Assembly (NCBI GenBank): GCA_963709175.1
Contig: CAVPVK010000003.1
Location: forward strand, 620,001-684,000
Direction of reading: 5' to 3'
Length of the DNA: 64,000 nt
Origin: JANXQG01 sp963709175
GTDB taxonomy: Bacteria > Planctomycetota > Planctomycetia > Pirellulales > Thermoguttaceae
The notes beneath the pieces were generated by a model, which made no database searches, was not told the origin of the DNA, and saw only the letters and a list, made by a program, of their open reading frames with translations. This document shows positions 54,747-64,000 of this stretch, in pieces. Made by a program: the position numbers and the translations under genes. Numbering within the stretch: position 1 is the stretch's first letter; the number at the start of each line of letters is the position of its first letter.

Positions 54747-56474
54747 CTAATAGATCTCAATGCTCTTGACCACTCCACCGCCGGAGGCGTGGGAGGCGTA
54801 AAGACAGCGGTTTGCGCCGTCAAGCAGGTCCCGCGGCGGGAAGTTTTTGGGCGGTTGGGCGACTGTGGCCAAGCCCACGTCGAGTTTCAGCCATTCCGGC
54901 TGCGCCATCCCGCTGGAGGACGCGAGAACGCGGACCGTGCGGATCAGGTCATTGCCCAACTCGATCGCCTGTTGCCGCTCGGCCCCGGGCAGGATCAAGG
55001 CGCATCCGAACTCCGTGTGTGGCAGGCAAATCGCGCCGGGATGATCGAGCTTGGCGCAGACCTTACCCAGAATCTGCCGCATTTGGGCAATCTCTTGCGG
55101 CTCGCAGCAGTACGCTAACTCTTCCCCGCCCGAAAGCGTGGCCAGGAGCAGGCTCAGAGGGCGACGGGCCGGACGGCAGACTGCGACGATGCCCGTCAAA
55201 CGGTCCAGGAGGTTGGGGGCCGCCTTGCTTGTCGCCAGAGGTGCGATTGCCAAGGCCGGGCAAGGTGCAGTTGGGCAAGGTGCAGTCGGGCAAGGTGCGA
55301 CCTTCGGCCGCGCAGCTGCTGGCACAACACGGGCGAGCGTCGCCACCGCCGGACCGGCCGGCGCTATCCACGGCTGCTCGCCGCTGACGGATTCGTCGGG
55401 CTCCGCGACCGCGTCTTCGTCCTGGCTGAGCGGTGCACGTTCCATCGGCACGGCGCAAACCTCCGTGAGGGCATTGGACAGGGAGTCCAGGTCGCCGAAA
55501 GGCCAGTCGTCGTCGGCATCGGCGCTATCGGGGACCCGATTTCGTAGCAGATCTTCCGCCGCCTGCGCAGTTACCTGGGTCAATTGCCGCTGAGCTTCGG
55601 CAAGCACGTCGCGATATTCCAGCCCGTCCGGCAGGGCGAGCGAGAAGATATCCGCCAGGTCGTTGACTTTCAGCTCGATTTCCAAAACGAGGGCGTCCAA
55701 CTGCCCTTCCAGGAGGCGGCAGTAGCGCTGGCCGCTGCGGAGCAACTCAGCCAGGGCCGCGGTCTGGCCGTCGGCAAGGAGCCGGGCGAACAACTCGGCG
55801 AGGTGAAGGATTTGGCCGAGCGCCGATGGCGTTTGGCCCGGCGAAGGCTGCCAGGCCACGGCCTCGCACAGCGATTCCGGAAGGTTCCACTGCCTTAGCA
55901 ACCGGGCCGACAGCTCCGTGTGCGCGAAACCCATGATCTGTCGTTCCGTGGCACACAGATCGACGGCATGATTGACGGTCCGATCGAGGAAGCGTGCGTA
56001 GGGCTGGCCGAGTTGCTGGAAAAGCATCAACACGCCCATGTCCTGGAAGAGACCCGCCAGAAACGCCTCGTCGCCGGGAATCCGCCAGAGGCGATGCCCC
56101 AGCTCCCGGCCGGCGACTGCCTTGGTCAGCGTGTGCCTCCAATACCAATGGAGCGTCTTCGACTCGACATCCTGGAACAGCCCGCTGGGCAAGCTGAACC
56201 CCAACAGCAAGAGCTTCAGCGGCTTGATGCCCAGCAGGGCCAACGCCTGATTGAGGTCGGAGACTTCGCGGGTGAGTCCAAAGAGCGAGCTATTGACGAC
56301 GCGGAGAATGCGGGCGGCGATGGCCGGATCGTTCTCGATGCACTCTTTCAAGGCGCGCGTGTCAACGTAAGGATTCCGCGTCAGTTGCAAAACCTGCATG
56401 GCCACGCCGGGCAGGCTATAGAGTTGCGCGGACCGCGCTGCCAATCGGTCGAGGGTCGCTGCCGAATCAATCAT
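54747..56474 (-). CDS. HDOD-domain signalling protein with degenerate GGDEF-like tail
   Basis: 575 residues from ATG 56474 (GTG 56489 is also possible). The N-terminal HDOD domain (about 15-215) has PGVAMQVLQLTRNP, IENDPAIAARILRVVNSSLFG and LFQDMGVLMLFQQ. A Pro/Ala-rich linker follows with a CPTAPCPTAPC repeat (15-bp DNA repeats at 55258-55302). The C-terminal ~150 residues resemble a diguanylate cyclase domain (VLASSSGMAQPEWLKLDVGLATV, DLLDGANRCLYASHASGGG). Where the catalytic GG(D/E)EF should be I find no match, so cyclase activity is unlikely. It probably binds or senses c-di-GMP-pathway partners (inference). Confidence 0.8.
   Translation of the reverse strand: MIDSAATLDRLAARSAQLYSLPGVAMQVLQLTRNPYVDTRALKECIENDPAIAARILRVVNSSLFGLTREVSDLNQALALLGIKPLKLLLLGFSLPSGLFQDVESKTLHWYWRHTLTKAVAGRELGHRLWRIPGDEAFLAGLFQDMGVLMLFQQLGQPYARFLDRTVNHAVDLCATERQIMGFAHTELSARLLRQWNLPESLCEAVAWQPSPGQTPSALGQILHLAELFARLLADGQTAALAELLRSGQRYCRLLEGQLDALVLEIELKVNDLADIFSLALPDGLEYRDVLAEAQRQLTQVTAQAAEDLLRNRVPDSADADDDWPFGDLDSLSNALTEVCAVPMERAPLSQDEDAVAEPDESVSGEQPWIAPAGPAVATLARVVPAAARPKVAPCPTAPCPTAPCPALAIAPLATSKAAPNLLDRLTGIVAVCRPARRPLSLLLATLSGGEELAYCCEPQEIAQMRQILGKVCAKLDHPGAICLPHTEFGCALILPGAERQQAIELGNDLIRTVRVLASSSGMAQPEWLKLDVGLATVAQPPKNFPPRDLLDGANRCLYASHASGGGVVKSIEIY
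55258..55302. repeat. 15-bp tandem repeat in the HDOD gene linker
   Basis: Three successive gggcaaggtgcag(tt/tc) units encode the CPTAP repeats of the HDOD protein on the minus strand. Confidence 0.75.
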
Positions 56475-56489
56475 GGAATTCTGCGTCAC

Positions 56490-56986
56490 AAGCTGGAAAT
56501 CTACTCTGAAGTAAATCTAGCTTATGGATGCGCCAAAATTGCTATGGCGATCAGATCGGCCGCCCAATATCGACCCAATTATCGGGCTGAAAAGAGGTAA
56601 CTGTCACCCTTTACCGACACGGTTCGGAGGGTGATTCCGCATAAATGGTGCTGTCACCCTTTTCCTTGCATCGCCGATCGCACCCAGATGAATAAACTTC
56701 AATTACTTGCGATGCCGAATGCGCGACCGCATACGCCGCTTTTTGCGGCCGAGTTTCCGCCGGCCCTTCCCCGTTTTTTTGACTCCCACGCCTCACTCCA
56801 CAATAAGTCGTTAAGTGTTATGCTGTATAACGTTACGTCGGCCAGGTCGGAAACAGCTTCCGTTTCCCCGGAACCGAATAGTCCCGTAGTATAGCAGCGA
56901 CGACGCGTATTGGACAAGTGGGGGCGTGTTCATATTATCCAACCGCAACGTTGCGACGCGACCGGAATAAGTCCGTGTGCCGCGTC
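56490..56986. other. Intergenic region between the HDOD and PilZ-like genes
   Basis: About 500 noncoding bases. It contains the 12-base direct repeat ctgtcacccttt at 56601 and again at 56651, with an inverted gagggtga between them (56627-56634). The palindrome CGCAACGTTGCG lies at 56944-56955. No promoter could be fixed. Confidence 0.55.
56601..56662. repeat. Direct repeat ctgtcacccttt, 50 bp apart
   Basis: Exact 12-base copies at 56601-56612 and 56651-56662, with a reverse-orientation relative (gagggtga) in between. This could be a degraded mobile-element end or a regulatory repeat. Confidence 0.5.
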
Positions 56987-57424
56987 CTACCGCTCCCACT
57001 CCAGCGGCGACGTCACCGATTCGAGGAAGCGGCCACCACTCTCATACCAGCCCTGGCGGGTGAATCGGCACCAACTCACGTCGATGAGGAACCCGAACCA
57101 ACTGCCGCTAGGACCTTCCAGCGAGGCGATCATGCGACGGTAGGGCAGCGGCTTGGGGTGGTAGAACCCCAATCCTCGCTCGGAGACATGCTTTCCCACA
57201 ACCACCACGCCGTCGCTGCAAGGCGTCGCGTTGTCTTCTCCCACGGGTGTGAGGTGGACGAGAAAAGGGAACGGGTAGCGGGTCTCGCATCGTCGCTCCA
57301 TGGCTGCCACTCTTGGGTAGAGCGTGCCCAGCAGCCCCCAAACCTGGGAACGAATTTCTTCGTCGGCAGCCGACTTGGGCAAGCGATCGATCGGTGACGG
57401 GATTTCAGTGACATTCGTAGCCAT
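56987..57424 (-). CDS. PilZ-like domain protein
   Basis: About 145 residues from ATG 57424 (GAAGGACC upstream). ERRCETRYPFPFLVHLTP followed about 25 residues later by GKHVSERGLGFYHPKPLP matches the PilZ layout RRxxR...(D/N)xSxxGxxF, with the Asp replaced by His. The rest is short beta strands ending GGRFLESV. PilZ domains bind c-di-GMP; the altered second motif means binding is uncertain. It precedes the HDOD protein on the same strand, which also points to c-di-GMP-related signalling. Confidence 0.65.
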   Translation of the reverse strand: MATNVTEIPSPIDRLPKSAADEEIRSQVWGLLGTLYPRVAAMERRCETRYPFPFLVHLTPVGEDNATPCSDGVVVVGKHVSERGLGFYHPKPLPYRRMIASLEGPSGSWFGFLIDVSWCRFTRQGWYESGGRFLESVTSPLEWER

Positions 57425-57648
57425 GGTGTGCGGTCCTTCAGCCGTGCAGGCGGGAAACATCCCACGAACGTGATGGGCGGATCAAGCCAAGAACCCGTGA
57501 CACAACCGTACTTTTTCAGGTTGTTTCCGGTACAACAGGGTTGAGCCAGGGGTTCCAAGACGAGGGGGCGGCCAAGTGCGACGAACGCGCACTCCGAACG
57601 CGGCCCAAAGGAAATCTACGTTATTGCCGGCCGCTTGTCAAAGAGAAA

Positions 57649-58749
57649 TTACCGGCCTTGCTGCCACTCCAGGAGCACCTGCCCAGACTGCTCACCGGCC
57701 GCCGGCCGGGCGACGTGGGAGGTGGTTGCCTGCTCGACCTGGGCCTGACTGGCGGCCGCGTCAGTCGGAGTGCTGCTGGTCGCTCGCCAGCCCTGAATGG
57801 GAAGGGTCTGCGGCGAGGCGCCCTGCGCCGGATCCTGGGTTGCTGGTGCGGCTGAAGTGGGCCGAGCTGCCGTTTGCGGGCTGGCTGGCGCCGGGCTTCG
57901 ATCCTTGTCGTTGACGTGGTAGATCAGGTTGCTCTGGGCGGCCTCTATCACCTCAACCGGTGTCACGGCGACGGGATGGGCCGCGACGGCCGTCGGCGGG
58001 CTCTCGGGCGGCGGGGCCGGGAAGCCTTGCGCCACCCATGATACCCAGGTGTTCTGGAGGACAGTAAGATCGCGGATGCCGTAGTTCCGCGCGACGGCCG
58101 CCGACCATTGGTTGTCGTTCATGCCCTCAGCCAGGAAGGCGACGAACTTTCGTCGCCCGCCACGATAAATGAGGAATTCAGCCAGGGAATAGCCCTGGGC
58201 ATATAGCGGCATGACGTCTTGGGGATATTCCGTCATGGCGAACATTTGCCCAAAAGCAATGCCGCGGCCCGTGCGAAGAAACTGCGTGAGCATCTGGCGG
58301 TGTTTCTGCTTTTCGCTGACGTGCTCTACGCTGGTAGCGCCGCCTTCATCGGCCCAGCGTGGCAAAGGCCGGCGGAAGTAGCTGGCGAAAATCATATGGG
58401 TGATTTCGTGCGGCAGCACGGAATCCAGCACCCGCTGGGCCGAGCCCTGGATGTTCATTTTCCAGCCGTAGACTTCGCCCTGGTCGAAGACGAACGTGGT
58501 CGCCCCGCCCGCGCCCAGGTTCGGCGCGACCTGCACGGTCATGTTGCAGGGCTGAGCCCAATCGGGCAAGGTCTGCCCCAGCCACTCCAAGGCCAAGTCG
58601 TGGCGGAATTGCTCAGCCGTCTGGGAAATGCGGACGGCCATTTGGGGGTCGGCGGTCGTTACGACGAAATTGACGCCCCGATAGCTTGCTCCCATCGAGA
58701 CCATCAACAAGGCCGCCAGCGCCACTGGCCGAGTCAGACGAGCGTCCAT
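57649..58749 (-). CDS. Secreted gluzincin-type metallopeptidase-like protein
   Basis: About 366 residues from ATG 58749, which has GAGGAG close upstream (58776 and 58761 are alternative starts). An N-terminal signal segment (VALAALLMVSMGAS) precedes the peptidase-MA-like fold: VLPHEITHMIFASYF gives the HExxH zinc motif, and WADEGGATSVE, about 20 residues on, supplies the third ligand. The C-terminal third is Pro/Ala/Gln/Thr-rich and probably disordered. Relatives are exported peptidases or chaperone-like proteins; the substrate is unknown. It is divergent from the protein at 59112. Confidence 0.75.
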   Translation of the reverse strand: MDARLTRPVALAALLMVSMGASYRGVNFVVTTADPQMAVRISQTAEQFRHDLALEWLGQTLPDWAQPCNMTVQVAPNLGAGGATTFVFDQGEVYGWKMNIQGSAQRVLDSVLPHEITHMIFASYFRRPLPRWADEGGATSVEHVSEKQKHRQMLTQFLRTGRGIAFGQMFAMTEYPQDVMPLYAQGYSLAEFLIYRGGRRKFVAFLAEGMNDNQWSAAVARNYGIRDLTVLQNTWVSWVAQGFPAPPPESPPTAVAAHPVAVTPVEVIEAAQSNLIYHVNDKDRSPAPASPQTAARPTSAAPATQDPAQGASPQTLPIQGWRATSSTPTDAAASQAQVEQATTSHVARPAAGEQSGQVLLEWQQGR

Positions 58750-59111
58750 GCTCCTCGAGTTCATCCTTCCCGTCATGAATTATGGAAAAAATGCGAAAAA
58801 ACGTTACGGCAAGTTTGCCGGCAACGAAATCGCACAGCTTTCCTGCATGGCGTCCAGAATACGATACTTGGCGTTTGGACGCAACGCCATAAACCGCTTT
58901 TTTTTCTGCCGCGGGCAGGAAAGTCCAGCGTGGAAAACAAAAATGTTGCGGTTCTCAGGTCTCCTGCGGGGCGCCGCCAACTCACCATCGTTACCGCTGC
59001 CAATGCTTGACAAACGTCTCACCGCCCTCTAGGTTGGCGGATAAAACACGAAATCGCAACCGTCCGCTTGGGCTATGCTTTCGGACGTCACAAGGCTCGG
59101 GGAGGAGTATC
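58750..59111. other. Divergent promoter region
   Basis: 362 bases between the two divergent secreted-protein genes, AT-rich near 58780-58810 (gaaaaaatgcgaaaaaacg). Short overlapping frames here look incidental. No RNA gene is seen. Confidence 0.5.
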
Positions 59112-61166
59112 ATGGCACGTGCAGCCAGCTTCATTGTCATCGTGGGCGGTATTGTGTATTTGTGGCCAATTCTGGCCGGGGCCGCGGATCCACCTGGAGC
59201 GCCAGAAGACAAGACTTCGGCCGTGAGATTGGGCCTGTTCAAGCGGATCGCCGAGCAGGTGGATGTTGCGATCGATGAAGGCGAGAAGTCGATCCCGGTC
59301 AAAATGCTGGCAGAACCGCTTTACCGCTATCGCCAGGCATCGCGCTCTACGCCTGATGCGATCGTCTGGGGATCAACCGACGGCGGTCGTCCCGCGGCGA
59401 TCCTCACACTTGCTTGTACTATGGACGGCAACTCCCGCATGTTGACTTACGAGTTCGACCGTTTGTCGGCCAAGCCGCTGACGTGCACGATCGACCGCAA
59501 GGAGTCATGGGTGCCAAACGGCCCCGGCATCGAGATGGCGACGTTTCCCAAGGCGGCCGCGCCTGCCGACGACGCGCCCGCACGCCTGAAGCAAGTGGAC
59601 AGACTCTTGTCGCGTCTGAAAGGCACCGAAGTATTCGACAAGGCGCCGGCTGGCCAGTCGCAGCAAGCGGATCTCGCCTGGCTACCGGAGCCGGTCCATC
59701 GATACAGCGATGCGAAGCGGGGAATCATCGACGGCTTCTTGTGCTTTTCCTGTATCGACACGAATCCGGAGGTGGTGCTGGTCCTGGAAGCCTGGCGGCG
59801 GGAGAACTCCGCGCCCGTCTGGCGTTACGGCTTCAATCGCATTGCCTTTGCCGAGCTGCACGTGTTCCTGGACCACGAAGAGATCTGGACGGCGCCGCAT
59901 TTGAACGGCACTTCGCCGGAAGGCGATTACCACTTGATAGCGGTTCAGTTGCACCCTCAGGCAGCCGCGGAGAATGGCAAGCTAGCGGTGGCGCGCCAAG
60001 ACGACGACGAACTCAATTCCCTGCTCCGCGCCTTGCTGCTGCGGAGCGAAGATCGCAAGAGGCGCTATGACGTGCCCCAAGGCGACGTGGCCGCCCTGGT
60101 GAATTGCATTGCGCGGATGGCCCAGTTTCGGCCGGTAGACCCGGAGGACCAGGTCGAGCACCAACGCCGCTTCCGGCCCGCTCTCGAGGAGGCGGCCCAG
60201 CGGATCGTGAAGCTGGAGAAGGACCATGACTGCGAGGCCTATCAGGCGGCGCGGTTCATCTTGTTGCAGAACCGCGTCTATTGGATGGCGCGGGCCGTGC
60301 CGGCCGAACGGCGGCGGGTGGTCGCCGATGTCAACGCGTACCTCAAGGAGCAGCTTATGCAGGGCAACCCGCGGATGGGCACTAATCTGGCGGAAACGAC
60401 CGCGCGTAAGCTGCAAAGAATTGGCGAATGGGACGAAGCCATCCGCTTGTACGAATCGTTTGCGTCCAGGTACGCCGGCAACAGCGATGCCGAAATTGCC
60501 GGTTGGGGCAACTCGATGCGCGATGAAGCCCAGCGGCTGCGGGTTCTTAACGCCAATGCGCCCAAGCTGGCTGCCCCGGAGATCGCCCCGCAGGGCAAGC
60601 TCTCGTTCATCGATTTGTCGCGCACGGCCAATTGGGGAACTTCGGATTGGAAGCGCGGCTCATTCGAGGGCAATGGGCTTGCCGAATTGCCCAAAGGCGA
60701 ACAATCGCTCGGCGGCGTTAGGTTTGCCATCGGCGAAAAGTGGCTGCAGCTCGGCGGACCGTTTCATTCGCCGATGAAAATCGAAGGGATACCCGTTGGC
60801 CGCAAGCTCCACCGCCTCTACCTGCTGCAGGGCACGCAGGGCCGGGCCGATCGTCCCGACGGCGCAACCTTGGCCACGTACAAGATACGCTACACCGATG
60901 GTTCGGAAGGGTCCTGGCCGGTCGAACTCGGCAAGGACGTCCGCTCGTGGTACGACTTCGACCAGGGCAGACCCGTCTCCCGCGGGCGAGTCATTTGGAC
61001 GGGTTCGAACACGAGTTCCAGCCAAAAAGGCGCGACACTACGGCTATATCTGGGCGTTTGGGAAAATCCCCATCCCGAGAAGCCCGTGGCCACGATTGCT
61101 TTCACGAAGGCCGCCAATGAACCGTTGTATGCGCCGTTCTGCCTGGCGATAACGGCCGAAGAATAA
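59112..61166 (+). CDS. Hypothetical secreted protein
   Basis: 684 residues. The ATG at 59112 follows GGGGAGGAG by six bases, a strong site that excludes the longer open frame. A signal peptide (about 1-25) is followed by two related blocks containing PLYRYRQASRSTPDAIVWG and PVHRYSDAKRGIIDGFLC. A helical, TPR-like middle (ALEEAAQRIVKLEKDHDCEAY..., EWDEAIRLYESFASRYAGN, about 370-505) follows. The C-terminal beta-sandwich has carbohydrate-binding-like features (GVRFAIGEKWLQLGG, TYKIRYTDGSEGSWPVELGKDVRSWY). I do not recognise a named family. It is convergent with the thioredoxin-tailed gene and leaves a 37-base gap. Confidence 0.7.
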   Translation: MARAASFIVIVGGIVYLWPILAGAADPPGAPEDKTSAVRLGLFKRIAEQVDVAIDEGEKSIPVKMLAEPLYRYRQASRSTPDAIVWGSTDGGRPAAILTLACTMDGNSRMLTYEFDRLSAKPLTCTIDRKESWVPNGPGIEMATFPKAAAPADDAPARLKQVDRLLSRLKGTEVFDKAPAGQSQQADLAWLPEPVHRYSDAKRGIIDGFLCFSCIDTNPEVVLVLEAWRRENSAPVWRYGFNRIAFAELHVFLDHEEIWTAPHLNGTSPEGDYHLIAVQLHPQAAAENGKLAVARQDDDELNSLLRALLLRSEDRKRRYDVPQGDVAALVNCIARMAQFRPVDPEDQVEHQRRFRPALEEAAQRIVKLEKDHDCEAYQAARFILLQNRVYWMARAVPAERRRVVADVNAYLKEQLMQGNPRMGTNLAETTARKLQRIGEWDEAIRLYESFASRYAGNSDAEIAGWGNSMRDEAQRLRVLNANAPKLAAPEIAPQGKLSFIDLSRTANWGTSDWKRGSFEGNGLAELPKGEQSLGGVRFAIGEKWLQLGGPFHSPMKIEGIPVGRKLHRLYLLQGTQGRADRPDGATLATYKIRYTDGSEGSWPVELGKDVRSWYDFDQGRPVSRGRVIWTGSNTSSSQKGATLRLYLGVWENPHPEKPVATIAFTKAANEPLYAPFCLAITAEE

Positions 61167-61203
61167 TTTGATTACAGAGGACTTCGTATGCCCGCGTGCA
61201 TGG

Positions 61204-64000
61204 TTATGGCGACTTGCCATCCTCTGTCGCGGACTTCACTACGGCCTCGATCGCCTCGCACAACCGGTCGACGTATTGCGGTCCGCCGCCGATGAACAGA
61301 CGGGCGATATTGCCGTTGGCGTCGATGATGACCGTCTGCGGGATGGCGACCGCGGCATACTTCTCGGCGACGGTCCCGTTACGGTCGAGCCCCACGGCCG
61401 TTTTCAAATCCAAACGCGACAACGTCGCCTTGATGGCCTCGGGAGTCTCCTGCAAATTGACCGCCAGCAGGATTACGTTCCGGTCGCGGTACTTGGCCAC
61501 GGCGGGCACCAACTGCGGCAACGTCTGGATGCATGGTCCGCACCAGGTGGCCCAGAAGTCCAGCACCACGATCTTCTTCCGTTGGTCGCTGAGGTGGAAC
61601 CGCTGACCGTCGAGCGTCTCCAACTCGAAGTCGGGGGCGGGCTTGCCGACCAGTTCGGATTCGATGCCCGGCACACCGCCGCCTTTGGCGTTCGCCTGGG
61701 CAAACTTCGGCTCGATGGCAGGCTGCAAATTCCACCGCTGATAGGGAAGCGCCTGCGACTCTTGCTCGATGGCCTGGCCAACAAGGAGCCTGTCGAGCTC
61801 GCTCAACTCCACGTGACACGCGCCGAGGACGTCGCTTGTACCTTGAAGAATTGTGCCAGAGAGCTTCTCGGGCCGGAACGTCAAGCGATTACCATCGCTG
61901 CGGATGGCCTGCACCCGGGTCGCCGGCAGCGACTCCGTGGCGACGGACGGTTTCTCGGTTGCCGGGTTGTCTCTTGGTGTTGCCGGTTTTTCCTTTGCAG
62001 TCGGCGGTTTTGCGCTCTTCTGGAGCCAGATGATGCTCGCCACGTGATCGCGAGGCACACGCCGGGTTTCCAGCCGCACCTCGACCGTCAGTGTTTTGTC
62101 GTCCATTTCGATGAGCCGGGCTCGCAGGTAGTCCCCCTCCGTCGAACGGATCAGGTGGGTGGGCGGATCCTCTTTCTGCATGCGCGGCAGAATCAACAGT
62201 CGATCTCGCTTGGAAAGATCGATTTTCGTTGCCAGGCTGCGGTTCTCCAACTCGACGGCCTTGACCTTGTCGTGCGGCACAAAGGTAGCGTCGAACTGGG
62301 GCGAACGGAAAGTGACGCCTCGCTGATCGATTCGATCCACCTCGCAGGGAATCATGTCGCCCGTGCGCAGGTAGAGGGCGGGCCCTTTCCAGGAAGTGGA
62401 CGGCGAAAGGGGATGCGGCGATTGGGCCCCAAGCAGATTCACGACGGCCATCGGAACGGCAGGTCTCGCTGCCGGCGCTGCCACTGCGACTGCGAATCCG
62501 GCGCGCTGGTTTGCCAGCACGTTCGACGGCGAGGATGGCTGCTGCGGCGGCGGGTCGCGATAGACGATTCGTCCGGAGAACTCTTGCTTGAGGGGACTGG
62601 CCGCCAAACTGCTGCAGGGGCGCCAAGCCAGGCAATTCGCTGCCGGCAACTGGCTGCTTTCCTCCAGACACCCATGCAACTTCAAGTTGACGCTCTCCAG
62701 GATTCCTTGCCGTCCTTTGGGCGCGGAAATTGGCTTGCGCTCTTCCAGCACGACCAGGCTTCGCAGCAACGATAGATCGATGGCAATCGGCTCAGCGATG
62801 CCCGGGCGGTTCAGCCACAATCGGCCATTTTCCGCCTTGCGGAGATTGCCGCTCAGGCGAACGCCGTTTTCGCAAATGGCGCAGGCCGCACGCGGGCGGA
62901 CTGCCCGACGAGGGCAGCACGATACTTTCGACCGCGTCGGCCGGGACCCGCGATTGCCGGTTTCCTTGGGCGATGACGAACTCTCCCGTCGCGGCATCGA
63001 GCTTTTCAATCTGGCCATTAACGACGGTGCCGTCGGAGCGCTGGAGCTGGGATTTGTCGCCTTGCGAAGCGTGTGGCGGCTGACCATTCCAGCGGGCAAT
63101 GGAGAGCTGTTCGAGCCGGACGTTGCCGCGATGATTTACCAGTCGCAAGCAGGCTCCCGGGCTCGTCGCGGCGTCGGCGATCACCAAATCCGCCAGTTGC
63201 CTGCCGTCGGCCGCGAAGACAATAGCCCGCTGGTGTTGTTGATCGAGGTACATGCGGAAGTGACAGCGGCCTGCACCGGGGCCAATTGTTTGCAGCGAGG
63301 CCAGGTCGGCCGTCTGCGGCGTTTCTCCCAGCAGAACCAAATGGCGATTCCAAACTTCCAGACGAAAGACCGGGCCCTGGTCCGCGGCGCCGGCGTTGGT
63401 TGCGTCAATGGCTGGACCGACGCGGCCTTGTCGAACACGAAAGACCGGGTCTTGCCATTGGGCGTCGGCGTTCGTGCCGAAGGCGAAGGTAAAATCAGGC
63501 TCCTCGGTCCAGGACAGTTCGAAATCGAGGCACGCTTGCTTGGGCAGCCCAAGTTCGCCCACGAGCGATGCTCCGTGTCGGGCCGTGAATAGCCGGCCGG
63601 CATCTTGCTCCCATGCGCCGGCGGGATTCTCCTTCCATTCCAATTGGCCGTTCGGTCCCAGATAAATCAGATCGGCTCCCTCGCGACAGTGCAAAATGCG
63701 CCGGACGGCAGAGCGCTCGACTTGAACCATGCCAAGTCCGGGCGAGTCGAACTGGACCTGCTGGTTCGACAACCCGACAAGTGTGCCGAAGAGCACGTCG
63801 CCCCCCTCTAGCTCCAGGCAGTAGGGGCCCTGCGGGTGCGGACGCGGTCCGCGCGCGGCAAAGGACACGGCGCTTACCGCATTGAGAGGAAAAGTCAGCG
63901 GCGCTGCGAAAGCCGAACCTTGCCAGCGCAAGTTGCCTGTTTCATCGCCGCTCAGCAATTCACCGGCAAGGTAGTCGCCGTTGCTGAAGTGCAACGTGGC
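61204..64000 (-). CDS. Beta-sandwich protein with C-terminal TlpA/ResA-type thioredoxin domain (one frameshift; 5' end outside the window)
   Basis: The frame is open to the right edge, so the N-terminus is missing. The visible part begins with small beta-rich modules (SNGDYLAGELLSGDETG, SDGTVVNGQIEKLDAATGEFVI) around a laminin-G/concanavalin-like domain (about 110-275). One extra base near 62892-62898 shifts the frame. It continues ACAICENGVRLSGNLRK, more short beta modules, and ends in a redox domain with VVLDFWATWCGPCIQTLPQLVPA (CxxC catalytic) and the cis-Pro in AVAIPQTVIID. It would act as an exported thiol-disulfide oxidoreductase tethered to substrate- or matrix-binding domains. The total visible is about 930 residues. 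Confidence 0.72.

Overview
The window looks like a chromosomal segment from a GC-rich planctomycete-like bacterium (Pirellulales-type is my best guess). The evidence is the gene mix: a TPR protein with two RNA-polymerase alpha-CTD domains next to tgt, a DUF11-type lipoprotein, FG-GAP/VCBS and sialate-esterase-like secreted proteins, a Tat-exported prenyltransferase-repeat protein, a fused phosphatase-kinase, and a fused CcoN-CcoO. Taxonomy is inferred from family content only. There is no phage, CRISPR array, transposase or rRNA. One tRNA-Thr(CGU) is present.

Layout. 1-4.7 kb (minus): secD (cut by the left edge), yajC, tgt, the TPR/alpha-CTD protein, tRNA-Thr and a SpoU methyltransferase. 5-8.3 kb: two secreted, low-complexity proteins, both frameshifted. 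8.6-18.4 kb: a lactate permease facing a six-gene complex-I/hydrogenase-4-like membrane module (hyfB-C-E-F-G and a ferredoxin-NuoB fusion), headed by an HTH-PtsN regulator. The large subunit lacks all four Ni-binding cysteines, so this is an Ehr-type complex, not a hydrogenase. 18.5-22.2 kb: small hypotheticals, an esterase and a prenyltransferase-repeat protein. 22.4-28.4 kb: a cbb3 oxidase operon (ccoNO-Q-P-G-H and a SafE-like protein). 28.5-31.6 kb: a VCBS-repeat protein and a secreted glycosidase-like protein.

31.6-46.7 kb is rich in nitrogen functions: a PP2C-Ser/Thr kinase fusion, an APC permease behind a near-consensus sigma-54 promoter, Amt, P-II, then an arginine dihydrolase-like enzyme next to a TIGR00300 (ornithine cyclodeaminase-like) enzyme, and argG. 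Together these suggest arginine/ornithine-ammonia cycling under nitrogen control. A glycerate kinase, a YjbQ protein and a DUF885 protein lie between them. 47-54.7 kb: YihY, a DUF4142 protein, then the rpmF-fabD-fabG-acpP-fabF operon and a DUF2156 protein. 54.7-64 kb: HDOD and PilZ-like signalling proteins, a gluzincin peptidase, an unknown secreted protein and a thioredoxin-tailed protein cut by the right edge.

Two window-wide patterns matter. First, ten otherwise well-conserved genes carry single-base frameshifts (14 in total). This is better explained by sequence or assembly indels than by mass pseudogenisation, so those genes are annotated across the breaks. Second, a palindromic element with core TAGTCCCGGCTTTAGCCGG recurs five times between genes, and proline/alanine-rich in-frame inserts in Amt and HyfG look like a second dispersed repeat that entered coding sequence.
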